The position numbers and the translations under genes were made by a program. The notes beneath the pieces are model-generated. The model worked only from the letters and a program-made list of their open reading frames with translations. It made no database searches and was not told where the DNA came from. From Phoronis australis (Eukaryota; Phoronida; Phoronidae), in the NCBI GenBank assembly GCA_002633005.1, contig NMRA01001330.1, positions 1,285 through 26,560 of the forward strand: 25,276 nucleotides of DNA. Reading direction: 5' to 3'. Shown one piece after another: positions 9,381 through 20,105 of this stretch (position 1 is its first letter; each line of letters starts with the position of its first letter).

Positions 9381-11113
9381 ATCTGCTTACCGGTTAAACC
9401 CGAAAATTTGCGGAAGAGATTTTTTCCCGCTATTTTTGGTTTCCGATATAAAGGGACGTGATCCAAGACAATAGGTATGCGTAGCGCAGAACACAATGCG
9501 CTGCACTTTGGACCAGGAAAGACAATGTATCAAGTTTACGCCTACAGTATGTTGCCAGAACATACTGGCCATATTAAATAGACATAAGCGGTCTTACGGT
9601 AAAATGCATTTTGAGGATTATTGTTGGAGAGGGCAGACTTCTTGAAGCAATACGTGTTTACAATACAACTAGGACTTCTGACTTTCAAAAATAACTAACC
9701 GAATTGTGAACTTTCATCTTTGCGAGACAAGTAGACGTGAAAGGAACACTGACGTCATTACATGTAACAGAGCAGTAACGTGAAAACTAGAGTTAGAAGT
9801 TAATATTGGATGATTATGAAATATGCACGATGAAAAATTCGACCACAGGGAGTAGGCCTATGCGGCAACACTCATCAGAAACATTCATGTTGCAGTGGAA
9901 TTTAACAAAAAATGTGTCAGTTACGGGGGTCCTTGTAGTCTCATCTTAATGTCTATCTGATTTGTGCTAAAGTTGTCACGGTCACTTGCGCATAAAGCAA
10001 CAACATTTTGACACTCAAACTCGACAATGAATGACACATGTTACACACGCGTCTATGAATGGGTGTTGTAACATCCGGGCATAACGCGACATGATTATGG
10101 CGTAAGTTCTGAGAACCTAGGAAATTAGGTTCGTTCATGCCAATTGAACATTGTGGAGGCTATAACCGAAAACAGTTAAAAATGTGACGGCGTTTCCGCT
10201 CAATCTCCGATTTAAGAAATTGTAGTGCAACTTATCGCAGGGTTTCATTGATTTCTTAACGTTAATTTGAGTAGTGAACTATTAATCTGAAGCACGCGTC
10301 GGTCAAAATTTAATCCATACAATTTCTAATTATCTACACGGAGCAGTATTTCCTCTTAAAGTTAAACAGAAAGGACATTGAGTTTCTTCTAGATCATTAT
10401 TGTGTCCACTTGATGTTGGCCGGGGAAGAGAAATGGATTGGTAGGCTGGAAGAGTATCGATTTTTATTAATGGTACAGCTGAAATGGGACGTCCAAGAAC
10501 GAAAGCTTGAATTTCTTGTAATCCGCAATATCTGAGATTTCAAACTAGTATTTCATAACTTATATTGCGGCTTTGAGGTCTCAGCACTAATATACCAACG
10601 TTTCCGGATTGACGTGGTTTGTAATTGATAATACAAGTTTGACCAGTGTCAATTCTTTTTTGCCAGAAGTGAAGAATGTGCTTTCTATGAATATACGGCA
10701 AGCTAAATAGTAGTGATCATTCACGGATTTGCAAGATACGCCGCATCTGAAATGTACGCGCACGCACACTTGCTGCGCACACGACCATACGCGACTTGAC
10801 ATTTAATGAATACATGTAGATGTAAAAATAATATACAAGAAAATAATTAAAGAAAAAATTAAATACTTAGTTAGTCATGTTTGAGTAAAACACATTTTTA
10901 TATTTTTGTACCTGCTTGTATTTTCGATGCCATCTGACTGTCTTACTAGGTTGACTGGTTCCACCTGACTGCCTTTTGATACACCGATGGATTTAACAAA
11001 ACGCGACAGTAAAGTCATGCTTTCTACTGAGTTGCCAAATGTTTGAATGTTTTCTCCTAATTTTGAGACACACGTGTACTTTATGCTCTATGGTCACTAG
11101 GATCTGCCTCCCG
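9381..11113. other. No recognised feature
   Basis: Only short, overlapping open frames without domain signatures. TACATGTA octamers lie at 9759 and 10811. Confidence 0.5.
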
Positions 11114-11154
11114 TTCAGTAACGCTAGGACCTCCTCAAAAAGCAAGACTTCGCG
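11114..11154. repeat. Dispersed repeat fragment, copy 1
   Basis: TTCAGTAACGCTAGGACCTC followed by (CT)CAAAAAGCAAGACTTCGCG resembles 19052-19103, where TTCAGTAAC and then GTTAGGACCTTGCAAAAAAC and AAGACTTCGCG occur in the same order and orientation with a short insertion between them. Two diverged copies of one interspersed repeat are the likeliest explanation. Its full extent is not resolved. Confidence 0.55.
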
Positions 11155-13518
11155 AGGCCACTTTTGCTGTCATAAAATATGTTTGGTTTCGTTGATTTAC
11201 CCCATTAGACCTGCTTTCTAACCTTCATAGCGAGAAGAGCTGCCATTCTGTTCTTGCTTCAGTCCAGGCCCGTTTTTCACTGTTTCACTGAGTAGTCAGG
11301 GCAGTGTAGCCAACAGGGAAATTCCTGGCTCTAATGCACGTGAAACCAATTTAAATAAAGCATAAAAACGTCATGACGTTGGTTTGGAAGATAGAAGTTA
11401 CGCCTGTGAAGAGAATTGGGCGTTGTTTAGCGCTTCTAAATATTTGCTACTCTGTTTTACTCACTAGGTGTTTCGTATAAAGGCCCATGGCCTGAATGCG
11501 CGAATGGACAGTACAGCGAAGGTATTACTCAATGATCCGATTAGCACCTCGTATAGCCCTGTTACACAAGGTTTCTATTGACCAGTTTGGATTTGAAATT
11601 AAGATTTGCGCTTCAAGATTGATAGAAATCCGCAAACTGGGCAAAAATTTTATAGATCTTTGAACTAGGTCAGACGCTAGAGGCTGGCAGCTGGATTGAA
11701 CTTGCCGAGGTTAGGATTATAAATAACTGCCAGTAAGGGCAGAACTGTGTATACAAAACCAAACAACCCAGCTTCGGCGATGCCTTGTAGTTGAATTCCA
11801 GGCATCATGTTGGGAGCCGGAGCGTGGCCTCCCAAAATACTAATTGTTGTTTTAACTTCCCCCTCAGATGACATGTTTTTGTAGCCACATCCGCCCGTAC
11901 AAATTCCATCACAACAGCTTTCACTAAGAGTTTTAATACATAAAAGCATACACAATCCTGATCGAATTTTGGTGAGTTTAGTCAATCCTCGTTCCCTTCC
12001 GCTGCTAAACCACCTTTGGTCTCTCATTTGACAGTATTCGACCAACATCGGTTTCACACCGTGCCATATGTTATGGATCATGTGATTTGGTGATGCATGC
12101 AGTTGTAGGATCTCCCCCCAAAGTTGTCACGTACATTGTATACTCGCCTTGAGTTGATCGTTAGTCATGCTTGGCGGTGTAACAGACATTGTAAGGAGTT
12201 TTCATATTTGTTTCAACTTTTTGGGTGCCAAAGAGAGTTACATGGCATTGTCTTATATCTCACGGCAAGATGGAAAGGTTGCTGTTTATGTCGAACAAAC
12301 GTGGGTTAAGTATTCTGTAAAGATGCTGAACCCGAGTTTGACCTATGAGGTGGCTAGCCGTGATCGTGTGATCGCCTACTTTTGACGTAGTCATTTTTTC
12401 AATTAAAAATTGACAATGTCTCTTGAAAAAAATATTAATACTTGTCTAGTTTCAAGTCCAAATAATTAAGAAGCAATCTGAAATGGTAAAAAGCAAGGAT
12501 TCGCAAATTTGAATTATCATCTATCTATTCCAACTTGACATTTTAAGAGAAAAAAATCGCATGGATGCATAAAGAGATTCAGATAACTGGTAGACTGTTG
12601 TTTTTGAGAAACAATGTACCTGAATTTCCTTGGATATGGAACCACACGTTCAGTTGTAATAGAAATCTCAACGAAGGCCATTCTGGAATAAATGTAAATA
12701 AAGAGAAGACGGAAAAATTCATTATTTACTTTCATACGGAAAATCTCTGTTATGAACACCCGGAAGAAAAGAAAGATGTGGTATAAATTCCCAAGCAAAT
12801 TACGTGACTGAAATGGCACTGCTGGTTATGACATAATCGCAATGCATAAATGTAAAATTCATTTAAATCAGTGAATACATGCAGTTGGCAACCAGGGATG
12901 AAATAGGTTAATACAATCCGACACCTGTAGCTTAAAGTCGCTTTAAACAGCTTGCAAATCGGACTGCTTAATACGAATCGGTGAGTGACATTACATCTTA
13001 CATTAAATGCAAAGCTTTTTCAGAGGCTCTATGGACATCGTTTCTTTCTGGAAGCTAAATCGCGAATTGAAGCTATGGCACTCGGTTCGTCGACTTGGCG
13101 ACAAAAAAGGTTATTCTAGCTGCATTGAAACTGATTTGGTTTTAAGGATATCTCTCATCTCTATTCACAAAAATTTCCATTTTTACAATATTTCACAAAT
13201 GTCTAGCAAAATACATTTCGTATCGTTCTCCCGGCGCGTGGTTTGTATAGCAATGAACATTTGACCCACTTTTAAATTCAGTTGACATTGCGACTGAAGG
13301 TTAAAATAGCTAGCATGGTTTAAGGCATGTATACTGGAGGTTATATTGACTGAAAACAATTTTTCACTGAATAATTAACCGAAGACCTTGAAATTTTCAC
13401 TCCTCGCAGTACAATCGGCCTTTTCTCGGCTTCGGCAAATCGACTTAAAGCCTACCTTGAACGGTAACACCTGTAAATTTGGTTTCTACAGTATGTTAAG
13501 AGTATCACCATGAGCCCA
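11155..13518. other. No firmly supported gene; longest open frame of the window
   Basis: The minus strand at 12081-11677 has an ATG-initiated frame of 134 codons (beginning MIHNIWHGVKPMLVEYCQMR) with a Cys/Gly-rich stretch CCDGICTGGCGYK. It has no recognisable domain, and its length is not far outside what chance gives in 25 kb. Other frames at 12124-12385 and 12517-12819 overlap on opposite strands and look random. Nothing is called. Confidence 0.35.
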
Positions 13519-14205
13519 CTTATTTATTTATTATTTATTTATTAATGTAATATTTACAAAGACGGTAGCCCCATTAGTTCACACTGCTTTCCATGGGGCC
13601 CTCAGTAAAAAACAAACAGATAGTAAGTCAGACAAAAACAGAATTCCAAAATGAAAGAAAATTTAAGTAATAAGCAAAGAATAAGAAAATAACACGGAGA
13701 GACTGATGGAGCAAAATAAAAAATAAAATATGATAAATAGAAGATAAAGAAATTAAGATAAGATAATTTACTAAAACGTAAATATAAATATAAAAAATTA
13801 AAAACAGACAATAGATAATTAAAAAAGTAAGACACTATTTGAATAACAAATGTATAAATATGCAATTCTTACACACTACATGAAGTTAAATCTGTTTCTT
13901 ACAATTCTTTTAAAGGTTAGAAAGGATGATGTAGATTTGGCACCTGCAGGGAGAGAGTTCAATAAAAAGGGCCCGCTGTAGGAAAATGATGTTTCCCAGT
14001 TTCACTTCTGCGTTTAGGAAGATTGAAATCAGATGATGATGAGGACCTAGTATTAGTAGTCATCTTAAACTTAGCATATAAGTAAAATGGGACAAGACCT
14101 TTAAAACATTTGTACATACAACAAGCAGATAGGAATTGATTTCTTGTGTGAATTTTCATTATACCAGTCTCTTTATGAAGGTTTTCATCTATTGCCATAA
14201 ATTGC
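13519..14205 (-). mobile_element. 5'-truncated LINE (CR1/L2-like), 3' end
   Basis: On the minus strand the segment contains the C-terminal end of a non-LTR reverse-transcriptase ORF, a stop, an AT-rich 3' UTR of about 300 bp, and a tail. The tail carries a 7-bp hairpin (GCCCCAT at 13568-13574 with ATGGGGC at 13593-13599) and ends in an (AATAA)/(AAATA) simple repeat at 13519-13546. A terminal hairpin plus a short-repeat 3' tail is typical of CR1/L2-group LINEs, which are usually 5'-truncated on insertion. The 5' break lies near 14205, where similarity to RT ORFs stops. A target-site duplication was not identified. Confidence 0.75.
13876..14205 (-). pseudogene. C-terminal end of LINE reverse-transcriptase ORF, frameshifted
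   Basis: From 14198 the minus strand reads a frame containing LSACCMYKCFKGLVPFYLYA, matching the familiar …YKCL.GLAP.YL pattern near the end of CR1/L2-type RT proteins. It continues through RSSSSSDFNLPKRRSETGK, after which the frame is lost. Shifting by one base near 13990 restores TSFSYSGPFLLNSLPAGA, matching the conserved …YSG...WNSLP motif except that the usual Trp is Leu. The frame ends at TAG (13878-13876). This is the post-RT tail only; the RT core and endonuclease are absent. The frameshift makes it non-functional. Confidence 0.78.
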
Positions 14206-17069
14206 CAAATGTAACGAACTGTTAGGCGTATTGGCTTGCTTTCGTCTACGTCACCGCGAGAACCACCTTTTAATTCAAACAGCTGTGAATAACACCCGCG
14301 AACAATGGCGTTCTAGTTAGACTCCTTTTCAATACAGTCTTTTGTTGTTTCTGCTCGGATCTCGTATTAGTGACGCACCATGGCACGAAAAAGCAGCTTC
14401 ACCTATCATATGCGTGATTGAACTCGCGTTCTCTTATTTTGCTAAGGCTTTGCTAGAACTATCTCGTTATCCCAATACACCTAAAACAACAAAATTCCGT
14501 TGAATTTAGGTTTTTTTAATTTGAACATAGGGACACTACTTCTCGAAAACGGCTCGGTGGATTTTGCTGAACTTAATATTTTTCATCATTCTCAAAAACG
14601 CTTTAAGGATTTTTGATATGTGGGCCTGGTAGTTGCGTAATGCAACAAAGACGAACAGGACTTCTATTTTTAGGAAAGACCTTAGTATACACTTTGCGGT
14701 TTGATTTGTCAAAGAAACCAAACAAAAAGACTGTTGAAGTTTTCATTGAAAAAAGGTTTCATTAAAATTGACCGAGGGGTTATTTTGCTATGAATGTACA
14801 TGTACCTTTCCTAAAATAAAATTTTGACTTAAAAGTGTTAACGTAATATTAATAGTATGATTGGGGCTATTGGTTTCCAGGAGACAAGTTGCACACCATC
14901 AAAATGAGTCGAATTCAAGCTTGAATGCGCAACACAAATTATTTTCCAATGTTCCAAATGTTCAACACAAGAAGACCTTAGACACAGCTTGACCGAAGTG
15001 GATATCGTAAAGTTTTCGAGTTGTCTCCCCTAAACCAAAACGTGAAAACAAAAAATCCGCAAATAGGTGACCTTTGCACCAATGACCTACCTCGCGGTGC
15101 GAACAGCTAATTACATGTGTGTGGGGATACTGCAGTTTTGGACTACGGCCACAGTTTGAGTGGCTGACTTGACGTTGTCACTGATCTACTGTACATGTAG
15201 GCCAATGAAAGCCGTTGTTTGCATTCTATCTCTAGTACTGGCAAAAAGAGTAACTGGCAAACTATGACTGCACTTTTGGGCTTTCACAAAAAGATGAAAT
15301 TAATTAACAAAACCATGTGTTTTTACCTTGCTGCATCCACCGGAAAAATAAGATGCCAAAATGACCAAAAAGTGCGATTCACTCTATATTCCGGAAATTC
15401 AGGCCAAAATGTATCATTATCAACTAGATTGTTGGCAATTTCCACTTGTCTGAAAGGTACCTGGATTCGCATCAAGAATTCATCTATCAACAGGCATGTG
15501 CTGTGAAAATGGTGGCACTTAATAATTGATATTTTTATACTCTTTGCGTAGCCTAAATAAACTTCACTGGGCACAGTTTGTCAGATACTCCTGGTCGCGT
15601 TTTCTTTTGTGCCCGTCTTTTCTGAGCGTTATCCTCATGTTTACGCATACTAAACGAACATTTTGGTTAACCTCACTCTCCTTTTTATCGCTGGAAACTG
15701 AACTTCGCTGATGCATGGTCTCTGATCATCTCGGAACATATGGCGAAATAAAAGTTTGATGTATGTACAAGCAATTACTGCACAAGTCATGTGCACTGCA
15801 CGTGAAGTTTGAGTTTACAAGCATAAGAGGTACCTAGCATAGTTTGAGGAAAGCAGGGTGTGCCTTGCTCACCAATAATTTACAGCGCCAGGAGCAAATA
15901 TTTTCTTGCAACATGGGAGCGCAAAGCCATTAAGTTCAATTTAGTTTGACAGAAATAACTGGGGCGAGTTTTACGAAATTAGATTTGTAAATGTTCGTCA
16001 GTGGTTTTTATCTTAGTAGATACAGCTTTGGGCAGTACACCTGTAGGCTCACACAGTACCTACATGTAGTAGCAGATTAGTTAATCTTGCCATATGGAGA
16101 ATGTGAGACTACCAAAAAGGCACTACGTATACTTTTATTGTTTCTTATAGCACCGCGTGGTCAGTTTTTACCACATCGGTGCAAGGCGGTATACGTAAAA
16201 TCAAGTCTTCCACGTCAAAACCTAGCTGGCAACAGTAAGTTAGAAATTTCTTCATTCTCTGGTCAATTTAATCGATATTTAGTTCTCTATACACCTTGCT
16301 AATTAATTTTTATCGCCTGTATATAATCGGAAATTGAACTTGTGACTGTGATTATGAAATAATTCAGCCATGCAATTCACCTGTTTCCGACTAACGGTCA
16401 CAATCTAGAAAATTGTTCATAAGCTAGTTACCAGCCCGTTTGGAAACCACTGAGTCACTTGGACAATTTATCTCAGTTGCTGGATTTCAGCGACTGGCAA
16501 TGTCTCCAAGGGCCAATCACGTGCATCGTTAGTTTAGACGTAATCGTTCTGCCTTCCCAAGCTGATTTGAACACTTTGAAAGATCTTACAAGGAATAAAG
16601 TAAGCTCCCGAGCCCCGTGATTACATCACACACCGAACGGTACTTGGAATTTTTTAGAATTGCTAGGAATTTCTATTTTTTTTTGCAACGAGAAAGAACT
16701 TAGACTAGAATACCCAATTTGTCTTCTTGGAGTTTATTAGCAATATGTCTCATAGTTCCCTGTCTTCATTCATAGTCCAACAACTGGCCACCATGTAATC
16801 ATTCGTTTTTGGTGAGCCGAAGGTCAAGGTCATTTGAAGGAAAGGTAGAACTTGACGTAACATCAAAAATTTGTAGCATTTTGAAGTTTATTTATATTTT
16901 TAACATAAAAGTGAAATTTAGCGTAAATATTATCTGTTAACAAAATGAGGATGCAACTGACCGCTCTTAGTTTGGCAGCTCATGCAGCAATTAGGAATGT
17001 ACATGTTCATGCCGTATTTATAAAATAACTATCACACTACTTCGTTTGAAAAATGAAAAGAAACTTGTG
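14206..17069. other. No recognised gene
   Basis: Short frames of 60-95 codons on both strands, none with a domain or convincing splice sites. A CCAAT box directly abuts the E-box CACGTG at 16513-16523, a combination common in promoters, but no transcript can be tied to it. TACATGTA occurs at 14797, 15192 and 16061. Confidence 0.45.
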
Positions 17070-17089
17070 AAAATCCAGCAAATTAAGCA

Positions 17090-17850
17090 TTAAACGGCAG
17101 ATGTTTTCGAAAGTCGATGGTGAATGCGTCCTTCCTCAGTATGACCCTGTGACGTAGTGGTGGTCAAGGTCACGCCATTAACGTGGGAAGGTTTAAGTGC
17201 ACCATTGTCTCTGTTCATGACATTGGATTATTTTCTATTGCAGACGGGTTCCCTTGTTCTTCTTTTTCTAGTGTCACTTTCAGTATCAATTATTTTTGCG
17301 TTTCCCCCATCAATCACATACTTGTTTTTCTTGCGGGATTAGTAATAGATGATTTGTTAAATTCACTGAGAGAGGCTTTCCTGGCCAATCTGGTGAAAGC
17401 TCTGTACCCGGTCATGTCCTCAACGTCGTCTTAATGCTCAGCCATTCTATAACCAAAATTTCTACCAGTTTCACCAATACAAACACTCTTGCACGAAGCA
17501 GAAAGGATGTTATAAGCAACATCACTACATCCCTCCATAGTACGTGAGTCGTTTGGGCGCACCAATTAGATACGTAGTGTAGAAATGGGTTTGAACTCAG
17601 TGCTGATATCAAATTCACTGAAAGTACGTCTTAGGAATTCCGAAGAGCCTTTCACGTGAGGGATTACAACCATAATCTGGCGATCAAGTCCGTTTTCATC
17701 AGAAGTAGCTCTAGGTAATTACATACTTTTAGAGAACTTTTCGAACTCCCATTTAGGTTAACACCAGTCCGGAAGAACTCAGTTGATGTGTTCCGTATAT
17801 GTGACGTGATCCTCCGCAACGGACACCAGAGTGCGGTTCCTGTCATAAAG
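17090..17850 (-). pseudogene. PLE copy A: linker and GIY-YIG endonuclease remnant
   Basis: Starting near 17850 on the minus strand the best frame reads LYDRNRTLVSVAED, then HVTYTEHIN, then PKWEFEKFSKSM, interrupted by three stops. Next come the linker FSEFDISTEFKPISTL and the GIY-YIG core CKSVCIGETGRNFGYRMAEH, then DVEDMTGYRAFTRLARKA. The tail contains AKIID and MNRDNGALKPSHV, equivalent to the NRD.GG..LSHV motif near the C-terminus of PLE proteins. In the family the GIY-YIG domain nicks target DNA, with the YIG tyrosine and the ETGR arginine in the active region. Here YIG has become CIG. Stops and at least one frameshift make the copy dead. The paired arm 17852-18571 supports every segment of this reading. 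Confidence 0.8.
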
Positions 17851-17851
17851 T

Positions 17852-18571
17852 GTTTATGCAGGAACCACACACTGGTGCCCGTTGAGGAGGATCGCGTCAC
17901 ACAAATGGAACACGTCAACTCAGCTCTTTCAGGCTATGTTTATCCTAAATGGACGTTCGAAAAAATCTTTAAAAGAATGGAATTATCGAGAGCTACTCCT
18001 GAGAAGAAAAGTCTTGATCGTGAGAATTTGGTTATGAATCCCTTACGTGAAAGTTTTTTTGGGATTTCTACGACGTATTTTCACTAAGTTTGATATCAGC
18101 ACTGCGTTGAAACCTATTTCTGCTCTATGTAGCGTATTGGTGAATCCGAAGACTTCGAGTTCTATGGAGGATTAGAGTGGTGTTTTTTTATAACATTCTC
18201 GTTGATTCTCACCAGAGTGTTTACATTGATGAATCTTGTAGAAATTTTGGTTATAAAATGGATGAACATCATAAAGATATTGAAGACATGACCAGATATA
18301 CACTGTAGAGCTTGCGCCAGGTAGGACAAGAAAGCCTCTATCAGTGAATTTAACAAAGCAGCTACCACTGATCACGCAAGAAAAAAATCACGTCATTGCC
18401 CGGGAAAATGCAAAAATAATTGATAGTGAATGTACCACTAGAAAAAGAAGCATAAGGGAATCCATCTGTATTAGAAAAGAATCCAATGTCATAAACAGAG
18501 ACGACGGTGCATTTAAACTTTCACACGTTTATGGCGTCATTTTACCTCCCCCCCTCTACGTCACAGGGTAA
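17852..18571 (+). pseudogene. PLE copy B: linker and GIY-YIG endonuclease remnant
   Basis: The frame starting at the palindrome centre reads CRNHTLVPVEEDRVTQMEHV, then NSALSGYVYPKWTFEKIFKR, a good match to the segment after the RT in Penelope-like proteins. It is open for about 70 codons, then shifts at the T-run near 18055. The linker resumes as FTKFDISTALKPISAL, a TAG follows near 18171, and the GIY-YIG core appears as SVYIDESCRNFGYKMDEHHK. Here YIG is YID and ETGR is ESCR, so conserved active-region residues are lost. A further frameshift precedes the tail with KNHVIARENAKIIDSE and NRDDGAFKLSHVYGVIL. The copy is dead but less interrupted at its start than copy A. Confidence 0.82.
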
Positions 18572-18576
18572 CACTG

Positions 18577-18620
18577 CTGAGGAAGGAAGCAGTCAACATC
18601 GGCTTACGAAAGCTTCTGTC
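18577..18620 (+). ncRNA. Possible relic hammerhead-like motif in PLE 3' UTR
   Basis: CTGAGGA (18577-18583), 24 nt, GAAA (18608-18611), then GCTTCTGTC (18612-18620) follows the order of a hammerhead core: CUGANGA, stem II, GAAA, very short stem III, then UH before cleavage. The opposite arm keeps CTGAGGA (17139-17133), again 24 nt, and GAAA (17108-17105), followed by ACATCTGCC. Penelope-like elements are known to carry minimal hammerhead ribozymes. Stem II is weak (AAGC with GCTT plus mismatches), stem I is not convincing, and copy A has GCC where UH would need a T. Activity today is unlikely. Confidence 0.18.
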
Positions 18621-18646
18621 GTTTAATGGTAAATCTACTGGATTTT

Positions 18647-19246
18647 TTAAAGAGATTTCTACTGTAATCTCATGACCAAATCCTGATGAAATTGTTTAGT
18701 GAAAGCAGACATGTTTTTGAGGTCTGGCGCTTCAAAATTTCAGGATATTAATTCACAGCTGTGCAAATTAAAAAAAAAAAAACATTCAGAAAAAAGATGA
18801 GTCTTTCACGAAATTGTCTTACATTTCATTACCATCAATGTTCCTACGGAACTGTTTTCAAAGATAAACTTGATTCAACGTCCGATATGAGAGCTTTGCC
18901 TTTCCTTAAAAAATCCTAAGTATACGTGGACACAGGTTTGACGGGCGCTCGTTCTAACGTGCGGAGTTTCCGCGCTTTCCACCTCCTGGTTCACGAACTC
19001 GTCTGTATAAAGCGTAGGTCATGACACAAAAGGGCCCTGATCTGGGTAGAGTTCAGTAACACTATGACTTACGTTAGGACCTTGCAAAAAACAAGACTTC
19101 GCGTGTATTTTGAATGAGAACACGAGATTTTGGCTAGATTTTTTAGACGCGAGACTGCAAGACACTAGCTTGCATTTCAGGCGAAAAATATTCACTTGGC
19201 AAGAAAAAAGTTGATCAATCTCAAAGCTCATGAATTCTATCTCAAC
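18647..19246. other. Mostly featureless; dispersed repeat copy 2 at 19052-19103
   Basis: A 13-base A-run lies at 18770-18782. Positions 19052-19103 share TTCAGTAAC, AGGACCT, CAAAAA and CAAGACTTCGCG, in order, with 11114-11154. Nothing else can be supported. Confidence 0.5.
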
Positions 19247-19287
19247 CTCGCTTGACCGGTCAGTTCGGTGTATTCGGTGGCGGCCAT
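19247..19287 (-). other. Candidate first coding exon, unknown product
   Basis: The minus strand reads an ATG at 19287-19285 with a favourable context (purine at -3, G at +4), giving MAATEYTELTGQA. A donor-like GAG|GTTGAG follows at 19246-19241. The GGCGGCCATTT around the ATG also resembles the YY1-type motif found at many animal start codons. The stretch is only 13 codons, so it may be chance, and no continuing exon was identified. Confidence 0.15.
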
Positions 19288-19980
19288 TTCCCTAGGACGA
19301 CATACACTACATGAAAGCTCTCTAGTTATACCCGCGAAGCATTCGCTTATCACTCACGTCATTATGCGAAGTATTGTGTGACTTTAATGTGCGTAGGAAA
19401 TACCTTTTTAAACATATTGTTTTCACGTATAAAACGTGCAAAATCCCTGATCGTGCTTGCCAGATATTTGTGTGGCGTTCGCGAGCAAAGAAAAAATCAC
19501 ATGATTCGCGTTTATTTCGTGACGATATCTCGCTAAGACTAGTGCTTTTCTCGCGAAAAGTTATTGGCTGTGCAGGATACAGACCACGTTTTGCAAACAT
19601 GTGACAATTCAACTGTTGCAGTTGCAAGTGTTTATTGAAACCATCAAGCTATTCCTTTCTTGATACGAATAATTACCTTATTTATTTTGAGATATTTATA
19701 ACAAAACGGCGTGTCGAGCATATGGAAAGTACATGTACTTAGTGCAGCTTTCAGGTGCACAATTCTGATGCTGTCCAACTACCGCCGACTTTGGGCCGGG
19801 ATCCAATTCAAAACTGTTGAAGACACTTTATAGATTTTGTATGTCCACCGTTTAAAGACACTCTTTCCTTTATATCCATCAGTTTGAAACACATGGTAAG
19901 TTTCGTCAGTACATAATTTGTATATGAACACGTTTAAACTTTCAGTCCTGTTCGTGTTTGCTTCTATTAAGGATTTAAAA
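19288..19980. other. No recognised gene
   Basis: Overlapping frames on both strands at 19322-19627 and a minus-strand frame running leftward from 20039 to 19779 have no domain signature. TACATGTA occurs at 19730. Confidence 0.45.
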
Positions 19981-20085
19981 AGTGGGCGGGGATTCCGCGG
20001 AAACCCAGTTGTTACGGCAGTTGATTGACTTCCCATCATGCATTAGTCAGCTGTCACTCAGCACGGCGTCCATTTTAGGTTTTGG
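19981..20085. promoter_or_regulatory. Promoter-like motif cluster
   Basis: Within 100 bp lie a GC box GTGGGCGGGG (19982-19991), the palindrome TTCCGCGGAA (19993-20002), ACTTCCCATCATGCA (20028-20042), CAGCTG (20048-20053) and GGCGTCCATTTT (20065-20076). The third resembles the Staf/ZNF143-type consensus TTCCCANNATGC; the last resembles a YY1-type site. The patch is CpG-richer than its surroundings. Such clusters mark housekeeping promoters in animals, but no transcript start or gene can be assigned on either side. Confidence 0.3.
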
Positions 20086-20105
20086 TGCACCGCTAAAGAT
20101 TAAAC

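Larger units (their letters stand above)
17070..18646. mobile_element. Head-to-head pair of Penelope-like element copies (1.58-kb palindrome)
   Basis: The arms 17070-17850 and 17852-18646 are inverted repeats along their whole length, roughly 75-80% identical by eye. Read outward from the centre, each encodes the linker, the GIY-YIG endonuclease domain and the C-terminal tail of a Penelope-like retroelement protein, followed by a 3' UTR. Both outer ends stop at the same motif CTGGATTTT, beyond which the flanks differ. Both inner ends stop at the same codon region, separated by three bases. PLEs carry an RT followed by a GIY-YIG endonuclease and often appear as inverted or tandem truncated copies. 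The RT core is missing from both copies. Different stops and frameshifts in the two arms show they decayed independently after the arrangement formed. Confidence 0.85.

Noticed and set aside
11677-12081. Longest ATG frame (134 codons, minus strand)
   Set aside because: No domain, no splice context, Cys/Gly stretch without a known pattern. A frame this long can occur by chance in 25 kb on six frames.
13602-13865. Minus-strand 87-codon hydrophobic frame resembling a membrane protein
   Set aside because: It lies in the AT-rich 3' UTR of the LINE. T-rich DNA yields Phe/Leu/Tyr-rich translations by default.
18686-18730. CTGATGA…GAAA with a CAGAC/GTCTG hairpin just after PLE copy B
   Set aside because: Stem II does not pair and there is no UH after the stem III hairpin, so the hammerhead order is not met. 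It is also outside the element and has no counterpart in copy A.
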